NCBI RefSeq assembly: GCF_000695685.1
Contig: NZ_JFFR01000002.1
Location: 930,001-994,000 of the forward strand
Direction of reading: 5' to 3'
From: Vibrio fortis
Lineage (GTDB): Bacteria > Pseudomonadota > Gammaproteobacteria > Enterobacterales > Vibrionaceae
DNA: 64,000 nucleotides
Of this stretch, positions 34,749 through 45,627 are shown piece after piece. The position numbers were made by a program, and so were the translations under genes. Every line of letters starts with the position of its first letter. The stretch's first letter is position 1. The notes under the pieces were generated by a model. That model was not told the DNA's origin and did no database searches. It saw nothing but the letters and a program-made list of their open reading frames with translations.

Positions 34749-36614
34749 TTACTGACCTTGACCTACAATGTAGTATTCAACGTCAGCGTTCTTACGAAGT
34801 ACGTTAAGAACGTTAGTTAGATCTTGCTGGTTACCAACTCGCTCTAGCTGCGCACCGATTTGAGTGCTGTAAGCTGGGTTGATATCTGCAGTAACCTTAG
34901 ATAGCTCAACAACCACAATGTTACCGTTTTGGTCTTTCGCTTGACCAAATACTGGTTGATCCGCTTCTGGCTTAGCAAAAGCAAACACAGAGCTTGCTAG
35001 TGGTGAGCTACGGTCAATTGTTTCAAGTTCGCTGAACGTCAGGTTGTTTTCCGCTAGTACTGCTTCGTTACCCGCTTTTAGTTCATTCACTAGTGATACA
35101 CCTAGCTCAATTGCTTGTTGTTCCGCTTTAACAGCAGACAGTGCAGCAACAACTTGGTCTTGTACTTCTTCTAGTGGAAGTACAGTTTCGTCACGAGTCT
35201 CTTCAACGCGAACCACGATAACGTGTTCAGGCGCTACTTCAATAACTTCTGAGTTTAGGCCATCTTCTTTCACTTCTGGGCTCAGAATCGCTTGCATCAC
35301 AGCAGGCGTCTTCAATAGCTCAGGAGCGTCGATTTGAGAAACGAAGTCCGTTGTCTGGATCTTAGCGTTAATCGCCTCTGCAGAGTCGTCTAGTGAGTCT
35401 GGGTACTCAAACGCAACCTTCTCTAGTTCAGTTTGTAGTTCGTAGAACTGGTCTACGGCTTCCTGATCCAATAGCTCTTGCTTGATTTCAGCCGCTACTT
35501 CAGAGAAAGGCTGTGCTTTAGAAGCTTGCAGCTCGTCTAGCTTGATGATGTGGTAACCAAACTCAGACTTAACTAGGCCTGTTGTTTCACCTACGTTTTC
35601 TAGAGCAAAAGCCGCATCTTCAAACGCTGGGTCCATCACATCACGTTCAATCCAACCTAGGTCACCACCAACATCAGCGCTACCGAAATCGTCAGACTTC
35701 TCTTCTGCTAGTGCAGCAAAATCAGCACCTGCGTTTAGCTCGTCAAGAATAGCCTGCGCTTTTGCTTCATCGTCACCTTGAACAAGGATGTGACTTACTT
35801 TGCGTTGCTCTTCAGTTGAGTACTTGTCTAGGTGCTCTTGGTAGTACTGCTCAGCTTGCTCATCAGACACCTGGATTTGACCTTTCAGCGCGTCTGCAGA
35901 AAGCTCAATGTAAGACACCTTCGCTTGCTCTGGACGAGTGTAAGCTAGTGGGTTTTGCTGATAGTACTCTGAAATCTCTTCTTCTGTTAGCTCAACGCTT
36001 TTCGCAAGTTCAGCAACAGATAGCGTCACTGTGCGGATATCACGTGTTTGAGCAATCAGTTTGCTTTGAGTATCGATCTCACCTTGAAGAACAAACTCAC
36101 TACCTTGTAGCGCTGTCACCAGTTGGTTGCGCATTAGGTCACGACGCATGTATTCCGCAAAGCTTTCAGGGCCAAAGCCAGCACGACGAAGTGCCGCTTG
36201 ATAAACTTCTTGATCGAATTGACCCGCAGTTTGGAACTGAGGCATCTCTAGAATCATCGTACGGATTTGCGAATCGCTGATGCGTAGGCCTAGAGATTCA
36301 GCTTGCTGCTCAAGCAGTACATCGTTGATCATGCGATCAAGTACTGATTTACGGAAAGACTCTACGTATGCAGGGTCTGCAAGCATTTGAGAGAAGTAAT
36401 CGCCAAGTTGTGATTGCATACGATTACGCTCGTTTTGGTAAGCTTGTTCAAACTCACCACGACCGATTTCGGTATTGCCAACTTTCGCTGCAGCGTTGTT
36501 ACCGCCACCTGTGATGTAGCTACCTACACCTGCGAATACGAATGACAGGATAATCAACCCAAGGATAATTTTTACCGCGATGCTATTCACGCCTTCGCGT
36601 AATCGATCCATCAT
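34749..36614 (-). CDS. ppiD: Periplasmic folding chaperone / peptidyl-prolyl isomerase D
   Basis: At 621 residues it is close to E. coli PpiD (623). It has a short cytoplasmic start 'MMDRLREGVNSIAVKI', one membrane helix (about 16-35), a SurA-N-like helical domain, and a parvulin domain at about 260-360 ('RKVSHILVQGDD', 'DVGGDLGWIERDVMDPAFEDAAFAL' in outline, 'SEFGYHIIKLDE'). A long helical C-terminal part follows. It is anchored at the SecYEG exit and helps outer-membrane proteins fold. It follows hupB, as in E. coli. Confidence 0.95.
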   Translation of the reverse strand: MMDRLREGVNSIAVKIILGLIILSFVFAGVGSYITGGGNNAAAKVGNTEIGRGEFEQAYQNERNRMQSQLGDYFSQMLADPAYVESFRKSVLDRMINDVLLEQQAESLGLRISDSQIRTMILEMPQFQTAGQFDQEVYQAALRRAGFGPESFAEYMRRDLMRNQLVTALQGSEFVLQGEIDTQSKLIAQTRDIRTVTLSVAELAKSVELTEEEISEYYQQNPLAYTRPEQAKVSYIELSADALKGQIQVSDEQAEQYYQEHLDKYSTEEQRKVSHILVQGDDEAKAQAILDELNAGADFAALAEEKSDDFGSADVGGDLGWIERDVMDPAFEDAAFALENVGETTGLVKSEFGYHIIKLDELQASKAQPFSEVAAEIKQELLDQEAVDQFYELQTELEKVAFEYPDSLDDSAEAINAKIQTTDFVSQIDAPELLKTPAVMQAILSPEVKEDGLNSEVIEVAPEHVIVVRVEETRDETVLPLEEVQDQVVAALSAVKAEQQAIELGVSLVNELKAGNEAVLAENNLTFSELETIDRSSPLASSVFAFAKPEADQPVFGQAKDQNGNIVVVELSKVTADINPAYSTQIGAQLERVGNQQDLTNVLNVLRKNADVEYYIVGQGQ

Positions 36615-36691
36615 AATTTAAGTGCTCTCCGGATATGAAGCATGGGCTTCAACATAAAAATCTTATTCACGCGATATTATCAGAAAAAGAA

Positions 36692-36714
36692 ATGCGCATC
36701 AGTAGGATGCGCAT
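36692..36714 (-). terminator. Terminator of hupB
   Basis: ATGCGCATC and GATGCGCAT flank a 5-nt loop. On the minus strand a T-rich TTCTTTTTC follows. Confidence 0.75.
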
Positions 36715-36830
36715 AATTTAAATTAGTTCAATGTGCTTTGCACAATAACTGTTTAAGAATGAAACATCATTTTTCAAACAGCTAACGCATCTTGCTACCT
36801 TGGCTTAACGAACGCCCAGGTAACGCAATA

Positions 36831-37103
36831 TTAGTTACATGCGTCTTTTAGTGCTTTACCAGCTTTAAAGCCAGGTACTTTTGCTTCTGCAATTTGGATT
36901 TCTTCACCAGTCTTAGGGTTACGACCTGTGCGAGCTGCACGAGTACGAACACTGAAAGTACCAAAACCAACAAGTGCTACTTGGTCACCTGATTGAAGTG
37001 TTGTGCCAACTGCTTCGATGAATGCGTCTAGAGCGCGGCCAGCTGAAGCTTTAGAGATATCTGCGTTTTCTGCGATTGATTCTACTAGTTGTGTTTTATT
37101 CAC
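36831..37103 (-). CDS. hupB: DNA-binding protein HU-beta
   Basis: 90 residues, exactly the size of E. coli HupB. The start is a GTG at 37103 behind GAGGGGAAA; the ATG seven codons upstream gives a non-HU extension. The sequence '[19 protein letters not shown]' and the DNA-arm region '[19 protein letters not shown]' are typical of HU. It compacts the nucleoid as a heterodimer with HU-alpha. It lies between lon and ppiD, the standard order. Confidence 0.96.
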   Translation of the reverse strand: MNKTQLVESIAENADISKASAGRALDAFIEAVGTTLQSGDQVALVGFGTFSVRTRAARTGRNPKTGEEIQIAEAKVPGFKAGKALKDACN

Positions 37104-37234
37104 TGTGTTTCCCCTCTTTGTCATCTGCGACTAATTTAGGATGACGGTACGTTCCATTTTGGTTTTAATTTAGCCGAAAGCCTTATTGCAAAAGGGCTTG
37201 CGGCTTTAGTCAATTAACTTAGCGCCCAAAAAAA

Positions 37235-37266
37235 ACGCTGACAAGCCTTTTTAGACTCATCAGCGT
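37235..37266 (-). terminator. Terminator of lon
   Basis: On the minus strand ACGCTGA and TCAGCGT close a hairpin followed by T8. Confidence 0.8.
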
Positions 37267-37295
37267 AATTCTTTACTTATTTTTGCTGCGCATCA

Positions 37296-39647
37296 CTATT
37301 TTTCAGCGACAAACTCGACCCCAGACGGATCTCGTTCTAGTGCAACTTTCAATACTTCATCAATCCACTGAACAGGAATGACTTCTAAATCAGCGATTAC
37401 GTTGTCTGGAATCTCTTCCAAATCACGTTCGTTGTCTTTTGGAATCAGTACTGTTTTGATGCCACCACGGTGCGCTGCAAGCAGTTTTTCTTTTAAGCCA
37501 CCGATAGGCAAAACTTCACCACGAAGTGTAATTTCACCTGTCATACCCACTTCTGCTTTTACAGGGTTACCTGTCAAGCTAGAAACAAGTGCAGTACACA
37601 TTGCGATACCCGCACTTGGGCCATCTTTTGGTGTTGCACCTTCAGGTACGTGAACGTGGATATCACGCTTCTCGTAGAAATCCGAGTTAATACCCAGTTT
37701 TTCAGCACGAGAGCGAACTACGGTCATCGCCGCTTGAATCGACTCTTTCATTACGTCGCCAAGAGAACCGGTTTGCGTTAGCTTACCTTTACCTGGCATT
37801 GCTTCAGTTTCGATCGTTAATAGATCACCACCAACTTGAGTCCACGCTAGGCCTGTTACTTGGCCGATGCGGTTGCTCTCGTCTGCTTTACCAAAGTCAT
37901 GACGTTGAACACCTAGGTACTCTTTTAGGTTGTCCATAGTGACAGTCACAGACTTAAGATCGCTGTCTAGCAGGATGTTCTTAACCGCTTTACGACAGAT
38001 CTTAGAGATCTCACGCTCTAGGCTACGTACACCTGCTTCACGCGTGTAGTAACGGATAATACCGATGATTGCAGAATCTTCGATAGTGATCTCGTTTGCC
38101 TTAAGGCCGTTGCGTTTCACCTGCTTATCAACAAGGTGACGCTTAGCGATGTTTAGCTTCTCGTCTTCTGTGTAACCAGATAGACGAATCACTTCCATAC
38201 GGTCCAGTAATGGGCCAGGAATGTCCATCGAGTTAGACGTCGCAACAAACATAACGTCTGACAGATCGTAGTCTACTTCTAGGTAGTGATCGTTAAACGC
38301 GTTGTTTTGCTCTGGATCGAGAACTTCTAGCAGCGCTGAAGATGGGTCGCCACGCATATCAGAAGACATCTTATCGATCTCATCCAATAGGAACAGTGGG
38401 TTCTTAACACCTACTTTAGACATCTTCTGGATTAGCTTACCCGGAAGAGAGCCGATGTACGTACGACGGTGACCACGAATCTCTGCTTCATCACGCACGC
38501 CGCCTAGCGCCATACGCGTGTACTTACGACCTGTAGCAGCCGCGATTGAGCGACCTAGCGAGGTTTTACCAACACCAGGAGGACCAACAAGACAAAGGAT
38601 TGGACCTTTCAGCTTGTTGATACGGTTCTGTACCGCCAAGTACTCAAGAATACGTTCTTTAACACGCTCTAGACCGTAGTGGTCTTCGTTTAAGATCTCT
38701 TCTGCTTTCGCTAGATTCTTCTTAACTTTAGAACGCTTCGCCCAAGGTACGCCAACCATCCAATCGATGTAGCTACGTACCACTGTTGCTTCTGCCGACA
38801 TTGGCGACATCATCTTCAGTTTTTGCAGCTCTTGCTCGGTTTTTTCACGCGCTTCTTGAGGCATTTTCGACTCTTCGATCTTCTTCTTCAGAGTCTCGAA
38901 TTCGTCTGGAGCATCGTCCATCTCGCCTAGTTCTTTCTGAATCGCTTTCATTTGCTCATTCAGGTAGTACTCACGCTGAGATTTTTCCATCTGCTTCTTA
39001 ACACGACCACGGATGCGTTTTTCTACCTGCAGGATATCAATTTCTGATTCCATTTGGCCCATCAGGAACTCGAGACGCTCAGTCACGTCTAGAATCTCTA
39101 GTACGTGCTGTTTGTCTACCAGTTTAAGTGGCATGTGTGCTGCGATGGTATCCGCTAGACGAGCGGCTTCATCAATCCCATTCAGAGACGTTAGTACCTC
39201 TGGTGGAATCTTTTTGTTTAGCTTAATAAAGCCTTCGAACTGATTGATCGCGCTGCGAACAACCACTTCTTGTTCTTTTTCGTCAAGTTCTGAGGTGACA
39301 ACGTATTCTGCATCTGCAAGGAAGAATTCACTTTCTTTGAATTGGTGAATTTTCGCACGCTGCTGACCTTCAACAAGCACTTTAACAGTGCCATCAGGTA
39401 GCTTTAAAAGCTGAAGAATCGTAGCAACGGTACCTACTTCGAATAGGTCGTCGATTGAAGGCTCATCAGTATCCGCTTCTTTCTGCGCCACTAGTAGCAC
39501 TTGTTTGTTGGCTTCCATTGCCGATTCTAGGCAAGTAATCGATTTTTCACGACCAACAAACAGTGGGATAACCATGTGTGGGTAAACCACTACATCACGT
39601 AGAGGCAGCACGGGGATCTCGATACGCTCGGAACGTTCCAAGTTCAT
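37296..39647 (-). CDS. lon: ATP-dependent protease Lon
   Basis: A 783-residue protein (E. coli 784). The N-terminal substrate-binding LON domain is followed by a coiled linker, an AAA+ module with Walker A '[14 protein letters not shown]' and Walker B '[11 protein letters not shown]', and the C-terminal protease with the Ser-Lys dyad in '[16 protein letters not shown]' and '[14 protein letters not shown]'. It degrades misfolded and regulatory proteins in the cytoplasm. A heat-shock-type promoter is visible upstream at 39683. Confidence 0.98.
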   Translation of the reverse strand: MNLERSERIEIPVLPLRDVVVYPHMVIPLFVGREKSITCLESAMEANKQVLLVAQKEADTDEPSIDDLFEVGTVATILQLLKLPDGTVKVLVEGQQRAKIHQFKESEFFLADAEYVVTSELDEKEQEVVVRSAINQFEGFIKLNKKIPPEVLTSLNGIDEAARLADTIAAHMPLKLVDKQHVLEILDVTERLEFLMGQMESEIDILQVEKRIRGRVKKQMEKSQREYYLNEQMKAIQKELGEMDDAPDEFETLKKKIEESKMPQEAREKTEQELQKLKMMSPMSAEATVVRSYIDWMVGVPWAKRSKVKKNLAKAEEILNEDHYGLERVKERILEYLAVQNRINKLKGPILCLVGPPGVGKTSLGRSIAAATGRKYTRMALGGVRDEAEIRGHRRTYIGSLPGKLIQKMSKVGVKNPLFLLDEIDKMSSDMRGDPSSALLEVLDPEQNNAFNDHYLEVDYDLSDVMFVATSNSMDIPGPLLDRMEVIRLSGYTEDEKLNIAKRHLVDKQVKRNGLKANEITIEDSAIIGIIRYYTREAGVRSLEREISKICRKAVKNILLDSDLKSVTVTMDNLKEYLGVQRHDFGKADESNRIGQVTGLAWTQVGGDLLTIETEAMPGKGKLTQTGSLGDVMKESIQAAMTVVRSRAEKLGINSDFYEKRDIHVHVPEGATPKDGPSAGIAMCTALVSSLTGNPVKAEVGMTGEITLRGEVLPIGGLKEKLLAAHRGGIKTVLIPKDNERDLEEIPDNVIADLEVIPVQWIDEVLKVALERDPSGVEFVAEK

Positions 39648-39682
39648 ATATTTCTCTCTTCCGCTTTAACTTATAAAGCAGT

Positions 39683-39710
39683 ATATGGGGCTTAAACGAC
39701 TGGATTCAAT
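39683..39710 (-). promoter_or_regulatory. Candidate sigma-32 (heat-shock) promoter of lon
   Basis: On the minus strand TTGAAT, 13 bp, then CCCCATAT. This is close to the sigma-32 consensus CTTGAAA-N13/14-CCCCATNT and ends about 35 bp before the lon start codon. Confidence 0.65.
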
Positions 39711-39722
39711 GGAAGAATAAAA

Positions 39723-39750
39723 AAAAGGAGGTAATTGCTTACCTCCTTTT
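39723..39750 (-). terminator. Terminator of clpX
   Basis: AAAAGGAGGTAA and TTACCTCCTTTT around TTGC, with an extended T run on the minus strand. Confidence 0.9.
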
Positions 39751-39779
39751 GGAATTTGAGTCACTAGTCTAAAAAAGAC

Positions 39780-41060
39780 CTACTCTGCTACTGCCGCTTG
39801 GTTCTCTGAATTGCTGTAGATTAGAAGAGGTTCAGACTCTCCGTTAATCACAGACTCATCAATCACAACCTTGCTCACATCAGTAGATGATGGCAGTTCG
39901 TACATCGTTTCTAGTAGCACACCTTCTAAGATAGAACGTAGACCACGAGCACCTGTTTTACGGCTCATTGCTTTCTTAGCAATTGCGCGCAGTGCGTCTT
40001 CACGGAACTCAAGCTCGGTGTCTTCTAGCTCGAATAACGCAGCATACTGTTTAGTCAGTGCGTTCTTCGGCTCACAAAGAATTTGAATCAGTGCTTCTTC
40101 GTCTAGCTCTGTCAGTGTGGTTGTCACCGGTAGACGACCAATGAATTCTGGAATTAGACCGTACTTCACTAGATCTTCAGGTTCAACTTGAGTGAATAAC
40201 TCACCAATTGTTTTGGTTTCATCTTTTGAACGCACTTCTGCGCCAAAGCCGATACCAGAACCTGTTTCTACGCGTTGTTCAATCACTTTATCTAGGCCGG
40301 CAAATGCACCGCCACAGATAAATAGGATCTTAGATGTATCCACTTGCAAGAACTCTTGCTGTGGATGCTTACGACCACCTTGAGGCGGTACTGAAGCGAC
40401 TGTGCCTTCTACAAGTTTTAGAAGTGCTTGCTGTACACCTTCACCAGACACGTCACGCGTGATTGATGGGTTTTCAGCCTTACGAGAAATCTTGTCGATT
40501 TCATCGATGTAAACAATGCCGCGTTCCGCTTTCGCTACGTCGTAATCACATTTCTGTAGCAGTTTTTGAATGATGTTTTCTACATCTTCACCCACGTAAC
40601 CCGCTTCGGTTAGTGTGGTTGCATCTGCCATAGTAAATGGAACGTCTAGGAAACGAGCCAATGTTTCAGCAAGTAGTGTTTTACCACTACCAGTAGGACC
40701 GATAAGAAGAATGTTACTCTTACCTAGCTCTACGCCTTCAGCTGTTGTATCACCATTACGTAAACGCTTGTAGTGGTTATATACTGCAACTGCTAGCACT
40801 TTCTTCGCGTACTCTTGACCGATTACATAGTCATCAAGGTGCTCTCGAATCTCACGAGGCGTTGGTAACGCTTCGGACTCTTTCTTTGGAAGAACATCTT
40901 TAATTTCTTCACGAATAATGTCGTTACAAAGGTCGACACATTCGTCACAAATGTAAACAGAAGGGCCTGCGATTAACTTGCGAACTTCGTGCTGGCTTTT
41001 GCCACAGAAAGAGCAGTAAAGCAGTTTACCGCTACCACCCTCTTTGCTTTTATCTGTCAT
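39780..41060 (-). CDS. clpX: ATP-dependent Clp protease ATP-binding subunit ClpX
   Basis: A 426-residue protein. The N-terminal zinc-binding domain has '[12 protein letters not shown]' and '[13 protein letters not shown]'. The AAA+ unfoldase has Walker A '[18 protein letters not shown]' and Walker B '[12 protein letters not shown]', pore loop 'GYVGEDVE', and the 'IGF' ClpP-docking loop in '[10 protein letters not shown]'. It unfolds ssrA-tagged and other substrates and feeds them to ClpP. It lies 83 bp after clpP, likely in the same transcript. Confidence 0.98.
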   Translation of the reverse strand: MTDKSKEGGSGKLLYCSFCGKSQHEVRKLIAGPSVYICDECVDLCNDIIREEIKDVLPKKESEALPTPREIREHLDDYVIGQEYAKKVLAVAVYNHYKRLRNGDTTAEGVELGKSNILLIGPTGSGKTLLAETLARFLDVPFTMADATTLTEAGYVGEDVENIIQKLLQKCDYDVAKAERGIVYIDEIDKISRKAENPSITRDVSGEGVQQALLKLVEGTVASVPPQGGRKHPQQEFLQVDTSKILFICGGAFAGLDKVIEQRVETGSGIGFGAEVRSKDETKTIGELFTQVEPEDLVKYGLIPEFIGRLPVTTTLTELDEEALIQILCEPKNALTKQYAALFELEDTELEFREDALRAIAKKAMSRKTGARGLRSILEGVLLETMYELPSSTDVSKVVIDESVINGESEPLLIYSNSENQAAVAE

Positions 41061-41143
41061 TCGCTAACCTCTTAGCCTTTACTCTCTATGATTTGAGTGT
41101 ATATCAATTTGCATCAATTTGCGTTAAACAATTGCCCGTGCAA

Positions 41144-41770
41144 TTACTCACCGCGATGATTCAGAACTGAATCCACCAAACCGTACTCTACAGCTTGTTC
41201 TGCAGACATGAAGTTGTCACGATCAGTGTCACGCTCAACGATTTCTAGAGGCTGGCCTGTGTGCTCTGCCAATAGTTTGTTTAGCTTCTGTTTGATCGTT
41301 AGGATCTCTTGCGCGTGGATTTGAATATCAGACGCTTGGCCTTGGAAGCCGCCAAGTGGCTGGTGAATCATTACACGAGAATTTGGAAGCACATGACGCT
41401 TACCTGGCTCACCACCAGCAAGTAAGAATGCACCCATCGAGCAAGCTTGACCCATACATACTGTGCTCACGTTTGGCTTAATGAACTGCATTGTGTCGTA
41501 GATAGACATACCCGCTGTTACGCTGCCGCCAGGTGAGTTGATGTATAGATAGATATCTTTGTCTGGGTTTTCTGATTCCAAGAAAAGCAGTTGAGCCACG
41601 ACAAGATTTGCCATGTGGTCTTCCACTTGACCGGTTAAGAAAATGATTCGTTCTTTTAAAAGACGAGAATAGATATCGTAAGAACGTTCACCACGGGAAG
41701 TTTGTTCAACCACCATTGGAACTAGTGCGTCCATAATCGATGGCATTGTATTTTTTTCTTGGTAGCTCAT
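41144..41770 (-). CDS. clpP: ATP-dependent Clp protease proteolytic subunit ClpP
   Basis: A 208-residue protein (E. coli 207). The serine protease triad is visible: Ser in '[15 protein letters not shown]', His in '[14 protein letters not shown]', Asp in the '[20 protein letters not shown]' segment. '[25 protein letters not shown]' in outline is the family hallmark. A possible sigma-70 promoter (TTGACG...TAACAA) lies between tig and clpP. Confidence 0.98.
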   Translation of the reverse strand: MSYQEKNTMPSIMDALVPMVVEQTSRGERSYDIYSRLLKERIIFLTGQVEDHMANLVVAQLLFLESENPDKDIYLYINSPGGSVTAGMSIYDTMQFIKPNVSTVCMGQACSMGAFLLAGGEPGKRHVLPNSRVMIHQPLGGFQGQASDIQIHAQEILTIKQKLNKLLAEHTGQPLEIVERDTDRDNFMSAEQAVEYGLVDSVLNHRGE

Positions 41771-41875
41771 ATTCTTATGTCCCTAAAATAAATGGCCCGA
41801 ATGATTAAATCATACGGACCATTGTTAGCAGAATTGTCGACCGTACGTCAACCTTCTACGTCAGATATTACTATA

Positions 41876-43174
41876 TTAAGCAGGTTGCTGATTCATTAGC
41901 TCGTTGAAGCTAACTTCTTTCTCAGAAACTTGAGCTTTAGCGATGATTGCATCAATAGCTTGCTCTTCTAGAGCAACGTTGCGCATGTTGTTCATCATTT
42001 GCTCGTTTTGCTCGTAGTAAGCAATAACTTCAGATGGATCTTCGTATGCAGTAGCCATCTCTTCGATGATTGCTTTTACTTTCTCATCGTCAGCTTTTAG
42101 CTCTTCAGACTTGATTACTTCACCAAGTAGAAGGCCAACAACTACGCGACGTTTAGCTTGCTCTTCGAACAGCTCACGTGGAAGTTGGTCAGCAGCTTCA
42201 GTGTTGCCACCGAAACGTTGAGCAGCTTGTTGACGTAGAGTACCGATCTCTTGGTCGATAAGTGCAGCTGGAACGTCGATGTCGTTTTCTTTAACTAGAC
42301 CGTCGATAGCTTGCTCTTTGATGCGGTTCTTAACAGCTTGCTTAAGCTCACGCTCCATGTTCTTACGAACTTCAGCTTTAAGACCTTCAACGCCGTCAGT
42401 CGCGCCGAACTTAGCAACGAATTCTTCGTTTAGTTCTGGAAGTTCACGAGCTTCAACTTTGTTTACTTTGATTGCAAACTTAGCTGCTTTACCTTTTAGG
42501 TTTTCAGCGTGGTAATCTTCTGGGAAGTTTACGTCGATTTCGAATTCCATGCCTTTAGTTTTGCCAACGATACCGTCTTCAAAACCAGGGATCATGCGAC
42601 CAGCACCCATCTCTAGTGGGAAGTTCTCAGCTTTACCGCCTTCGAACTCTTCACCGTCGATAGAACCAACGAAATCGATAGTTGCACGAGAACCTTCTTC
42701 TACAGCTGCATCAACTTCAGTCCAAGTTGCTTGTTGCTTACGTAGAGTTTCGATCATCTCTTCAACGTCAGCTTCTTTAACTTCTACTGCTGGTTTCTCA
42801 ACAGAGATGTTCTCAAGACCTTTCAGCTCAACTTCTGGGTAAACTTCAAAAGTTGCGTTGAATACTAGATCTTCGCCTTCTTTGTTTTCTACTGGTGCGA
42901 AAGTTGGTGCGCCAGCTGGGTTGATCTTCTCTTTAACGATCGCTTCGATGAAGTGGCGTTGCATTACTTCGCCCATCACGTCTTGACGTACTGCTTTGCC
43001 GTACATTTTAGCAACCATCTTCATTGGCACTTTGCCTTTACGGAAACCATCGAAACGACGGTTTTTCGCGATGTTGCGTAGTTCAGCTGTAACTGCATCT
43101 TCGATGTTAGCAGCAGGAACAGTAATATTAAGACGGCGCTCTAGGCCTTCTAGCGTTTCAACAGTAACTTGCAT
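41876..43174 (-). CDS. tig: Trigger factor, ribosome-bound chaperone and prolyl isomerase
   Basis: 432 residues from the ATG at 43174 ([15 protein letters not shown]), which follows GAGGTTTTATATA; the 19 extra upstream residues are leader. The N-terminal ribosome-binding domain has the signature '[12 protein letters not shown]'. An FKBP-type isomerase domain spans about 150-240 ('[19 protein letters not shown]', '[11 protein letters not shown]'). The C-terminal helical chaperone arms follow. It binds nascent chains at the L23 exit site. It is first in the tig-clpP-clpX-lon series. Confidence 0.97.
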   Translation of the reverse strand: MQVTVETLEGLERRLNITVPAANIEDAVTAELRNIAKNRRFDGFRKGKVPMKMVAKMYGKAVRQDVMGEVMQRHFIEAIVKEKINPAGAPTFAPVENKEGEDLVFNATFEVYPEVELKGLENISVEKPAVEVKEADVEEMIETLRKQQATWTEVDAAVEEGSRATIDFVGSIDGEEFEGGKAENFPLEMGAGRMIPGFEDGIVGKTKGMEFEIDVNFPEDYHAENLKGKAAKFAIKVNKVEARELPELNEEFVAKFGATDGVEGLKAEVRKNMERELKQAVKNRIKEQAIDGLVKENDIDVPAALIDQEIGTLRQQAAQRFGGNTEAADQLPRELFEEQAKRRVVVGLLLGEVIKSEELKADDEKVKAIIEEMATAYEDPSEVIAYYEQNEQMMNNMRNVALEEQAIDAIIAKAQVSEKEVSFNELMNQQPA

Positions 43175-43447
43175 TATATAAAACCTCAAAACTGGCTCAG
43201 ATAATCTGAGCATATGAGCCGTAACGTGCATTCCTTAGGAACGCGTGTTGTTGGCTGCATCCTTGTGTAGTGCTCTATCCGAACACCTAATTTAAAATTG
43301 AGCATTGATGCCTGAGTGATCATTCAATCAAACACCAGACTAATCAGCGATATCTTTTTTCTATGTTCTTCAGCGAAGTTCATAGCCTGTTTTACAACAA
43401 GGAAAGGTATCTCCGATTAGCCTCAGGACAGAAATTTTAGACGCGAC

Positions 43448-43476
43448 ATTCTAGCGATCTGTTTAATCTCTGTCGA
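43448..43476 (-). promoter_or_regulatory. Candidate sigma-70 promoter of tig
   Basis: On the minus strand TCGACA (-35) and TAGAAT (-10) are separated by 17 bp, each one base from consensus. Confidence 0.6.
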
Positions 43477-43563
43477 GCCAATCACCTCAGCTTGATGATG
43501 AATGCTCTAAATTCGTCCGCCTGAGAGGGGCATATTCAATCAAAACACCACTCGACACATCGG

Positions 43564-43591
43564 AAATGGGGACAATAGCGGCTTTTTCAAG
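43564..43591 (-). promoter_or_regulatory. Candidate sigma-32 (heat-shock) promoter upstream of tig
   Basis: On the minus strand CTTGAAA, 13 bp, CCCCATTT: a full match to the sigma-32 consensus. It lies about 390 bp before the tig start codon and about 115 bp upstream of the sigma-70 candidate. Confidence 0.7.
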
Positions 43592-43802
43592 GGAATCGAG
43601 GGCTTTTTTTCCGAAAAAGCTTAAAAAGAGATCTTGCTCTTGTTTTACCCCTCAGAGTCGATAACTTTTTCAACAATCTGCGTTACAAAGCCTTAACCTA
43701 TAACTACCTGTCAGCCCTCATTTTTTGAACTTTTTATGACACTTTGAGCGTTTCAGGTACATGACACGCTTTTCTACACCGTAATACACAGCGAGATCTC
43801 TT

Positions 43803-45617
43803 ATGTTTCAACCTTCCCGCCTACCCATTCTGCTGCTCATCACCTATGGGTTGCTGATGATTCTCGGCGGTCACTGGGTGTGGAAAATAAGTCATCAAAG
43901 TTTGCTCGAAGATCACCAATCAAAGCTTGACCGTTTCTCGGTACATATCGCCAGTCAACTGGATAAATTCGCACACATTCCAGAACTGCTTTCTAAAGAT
44001 AAAGAGTTAATCGATGCACTGCACGCTCCTGATAACTCTGCACAGATAGAGCTAACCAATCGCTATCTGGCACATGTCAATCAGGTAATACAAGCCTCTG
44101 ACACCTATTTGCTCGACCATATCGGCACCACAATTGCTGCCAGCAACTGGAATCAAAGCCACTCATTTGTTGGTCGTAATTTTGCTTTTCGTCCCTATTT
44201 TCAGCACGCTTTTAGCGGCAAAGAGAATCAATATTTCGCCCTAGGGTCGACTTCTGGAAAGCGCGGTTATTACTACTCTTACCCTGTTTCCTATGCGGCC
44301 GAAATCATCGGTGTGATCGTCGTAAAGATGGACCTATCACTGATTGAAGCAAGCTGGAAAGGCAAACAGAGTTACTTCGTTGCTGATGACAAAGACCATG
44401 TGGTGTTTATGTCGAGTAACCCCGACTGGCTATTTAAAAGCTTGCAGCCATTGGACGATGAGCGTAAACGTGAGATCCAAGAGGGAAGACAGTTTCTTGA
44501 TACCAACATTGAGAGCCTGAATTTCAATGGCGACCTAGACTCATCCACTAGCACCATTCAATCTCTTCATCCTTTGGTTCATGAGCAGTTTTTTGTCTCT
44601 TCACGCTTTATTGAACAACCGAGATTAACGGTCAGGGTACTTTCCCCTACTCACTTAGTGTGGTGGGATCTGATCTCTTATTTAGTGGTTCTGAGCTTGG
44701 TGTTTGCCATCATCTATCTTGCCCTACAGCTCAACCTAAACCGTATCCATCGTCGGGTGCAGATAGACCGGCTGCAATCTGAAGCCAAACAGAAGCTCGA
44801 GTTTCTGGTATTAGAGAGAACATCAGAATTACATGCAGAGGTTCTCCAACGCACCGAAACAGAAAAAGTATTGAGGCAGACCCAAGATGAGTTAATCCAA
44901 GCCGCGAAACTAGCGGTTTTAGGGCAGATGTCCGCAAGCATCAGTCATGAGTTAAACAATCCGCTCGCAGCGATTCGCAGTTACGCCGATAACGGACGTC
45001 TATTTTTAGCCAAAGAAAAATTCGAACGTGTTGATGACAACTTATCACGTATCTCATCATTGACTGACCGTATGGCTAAGATCAGCCATCAACTTCGATC
45101 ATTTGCCAAGAAATCAAACGCGGAAGACCTATCGCAATTGCAATTGCTCCCTCTGCTTCACTCCTCTATCGAGTTAATGAAACCTCAATTGAAGGCAGAA
45201 AGAGTGGCGATATCCCCCCTTCCGGACAAGCTAGATGCGGTCATTCAAGCCAATGCTATCCAGCTTGAGCAAGTGATCATTAACCTTATCACCAATGGTA
45301 TGCAGGCCATGGAAGGGCAAGAGAACAAACAGCTTAATCTCGAGTTCGAATACCATATCAATGCCAACTCAGAGCAATGTGTTCAGATACATATTGACGA
45401 TAACGGCCCCGGCTTTGCGCATGACACGCCACAACAGTTTTTTGAACCATTTCATACCACCAAGAAGAATGGTTTAGGACTTGGGCTATCAATCTCACAA
45501 CAGATTATAAGAGGCATAAATGGCGAGCTCACCTACGCCAAAAGCCCATTAGGCGGAGCAAGATTTACTATCTGTCTGCCGTTAATTACAGAACAACAAA
45601 ATAACAATAACGATTAA
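43803..45617 (+). CDS. dctB: C4-dicarboxylate-sensing histidine kinase DctB
   Basis: A 604-residue protein. Two membrane helices (about residues 9-28 and 283-305) flank a periplasmic double-Cache/PAS sensor. A coiled coil follows, then the HisKA domain with 'ASISHELNNPLAAIRSYADN' and the ATPase domain with N box 'QVIINLITNGMQAM', 'IDDNGPGFA' and 'GLGLGLSISQQI'. It phosphorylates DctD in response to external succinate, fumarate or malate. The dctD gene begins 10 bp later, and the dctPQM transporter is next. Confidence 0.94.
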   Translation: MFQPSRLPILLLITYGLLMILGGHWVWKISHQSLLEDHQSKLDRFSVHIASQLDKFAHIPELLSKDKELIDALHAPDNSAQIELTNRYLAHVNQVIQASDTYLLDHIGTTIAASNWNQSHSFVGRNFAFRPYFQHAFSGKENQYFALGSTSGKRGYYYSYPVSYAAEIIGVIVVKMDLSLIEASWKGKQSYFVADDKDHVVFMSSNPDWLFKSLQPLDDERKREIQEGRQFLDTNIESLNFNGDLDSSTSTIQSLHPLVHEQFFVSSRFIEQPRLTVRVLSPTHLVWWDLISYLVVLSLVFAIIYLALQLNLNRIHRRVQIDRLQSEAKQKLEFLVLERTSELHAEVLQRTETEKVLRQTQDELIQAAKLAVLGQMSASISHELNNPLAAIRSYADNGRLFLAKEKFERVDDNLSRISSLTDRMAKISHQLRSFAKKSNAEDLSQLQLLPLLHSSIELMKPQLKAERVAISPLPDKLDAVIQANAIQLEQVIINLITNGMQAMEGQENKQLNLEFEYHINANSEQCVQIHIDDNGPGFAHDTPQQFFEPFHTTKKNGLGLGLSISQQIIRGINGELTYAKSPLGGARFTICLPLITEQQNNNND

Positions 45618-45627
45618 AGGAACCATT

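Larger units (their letters stand above)
43175..43802. other. 628-bp intergenic region between tig and dctB
   Basis: It holds two candidate tig promoters (43448 and 43564), giving an untranslated leader of about 270-390 nt, and the divergent dctB promoter. Near the tig start a small palindrome CTCAGATTATCTGAG could fold in the mRNA. I see no tRNA or convincing small gene. Confidence 0.5.
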
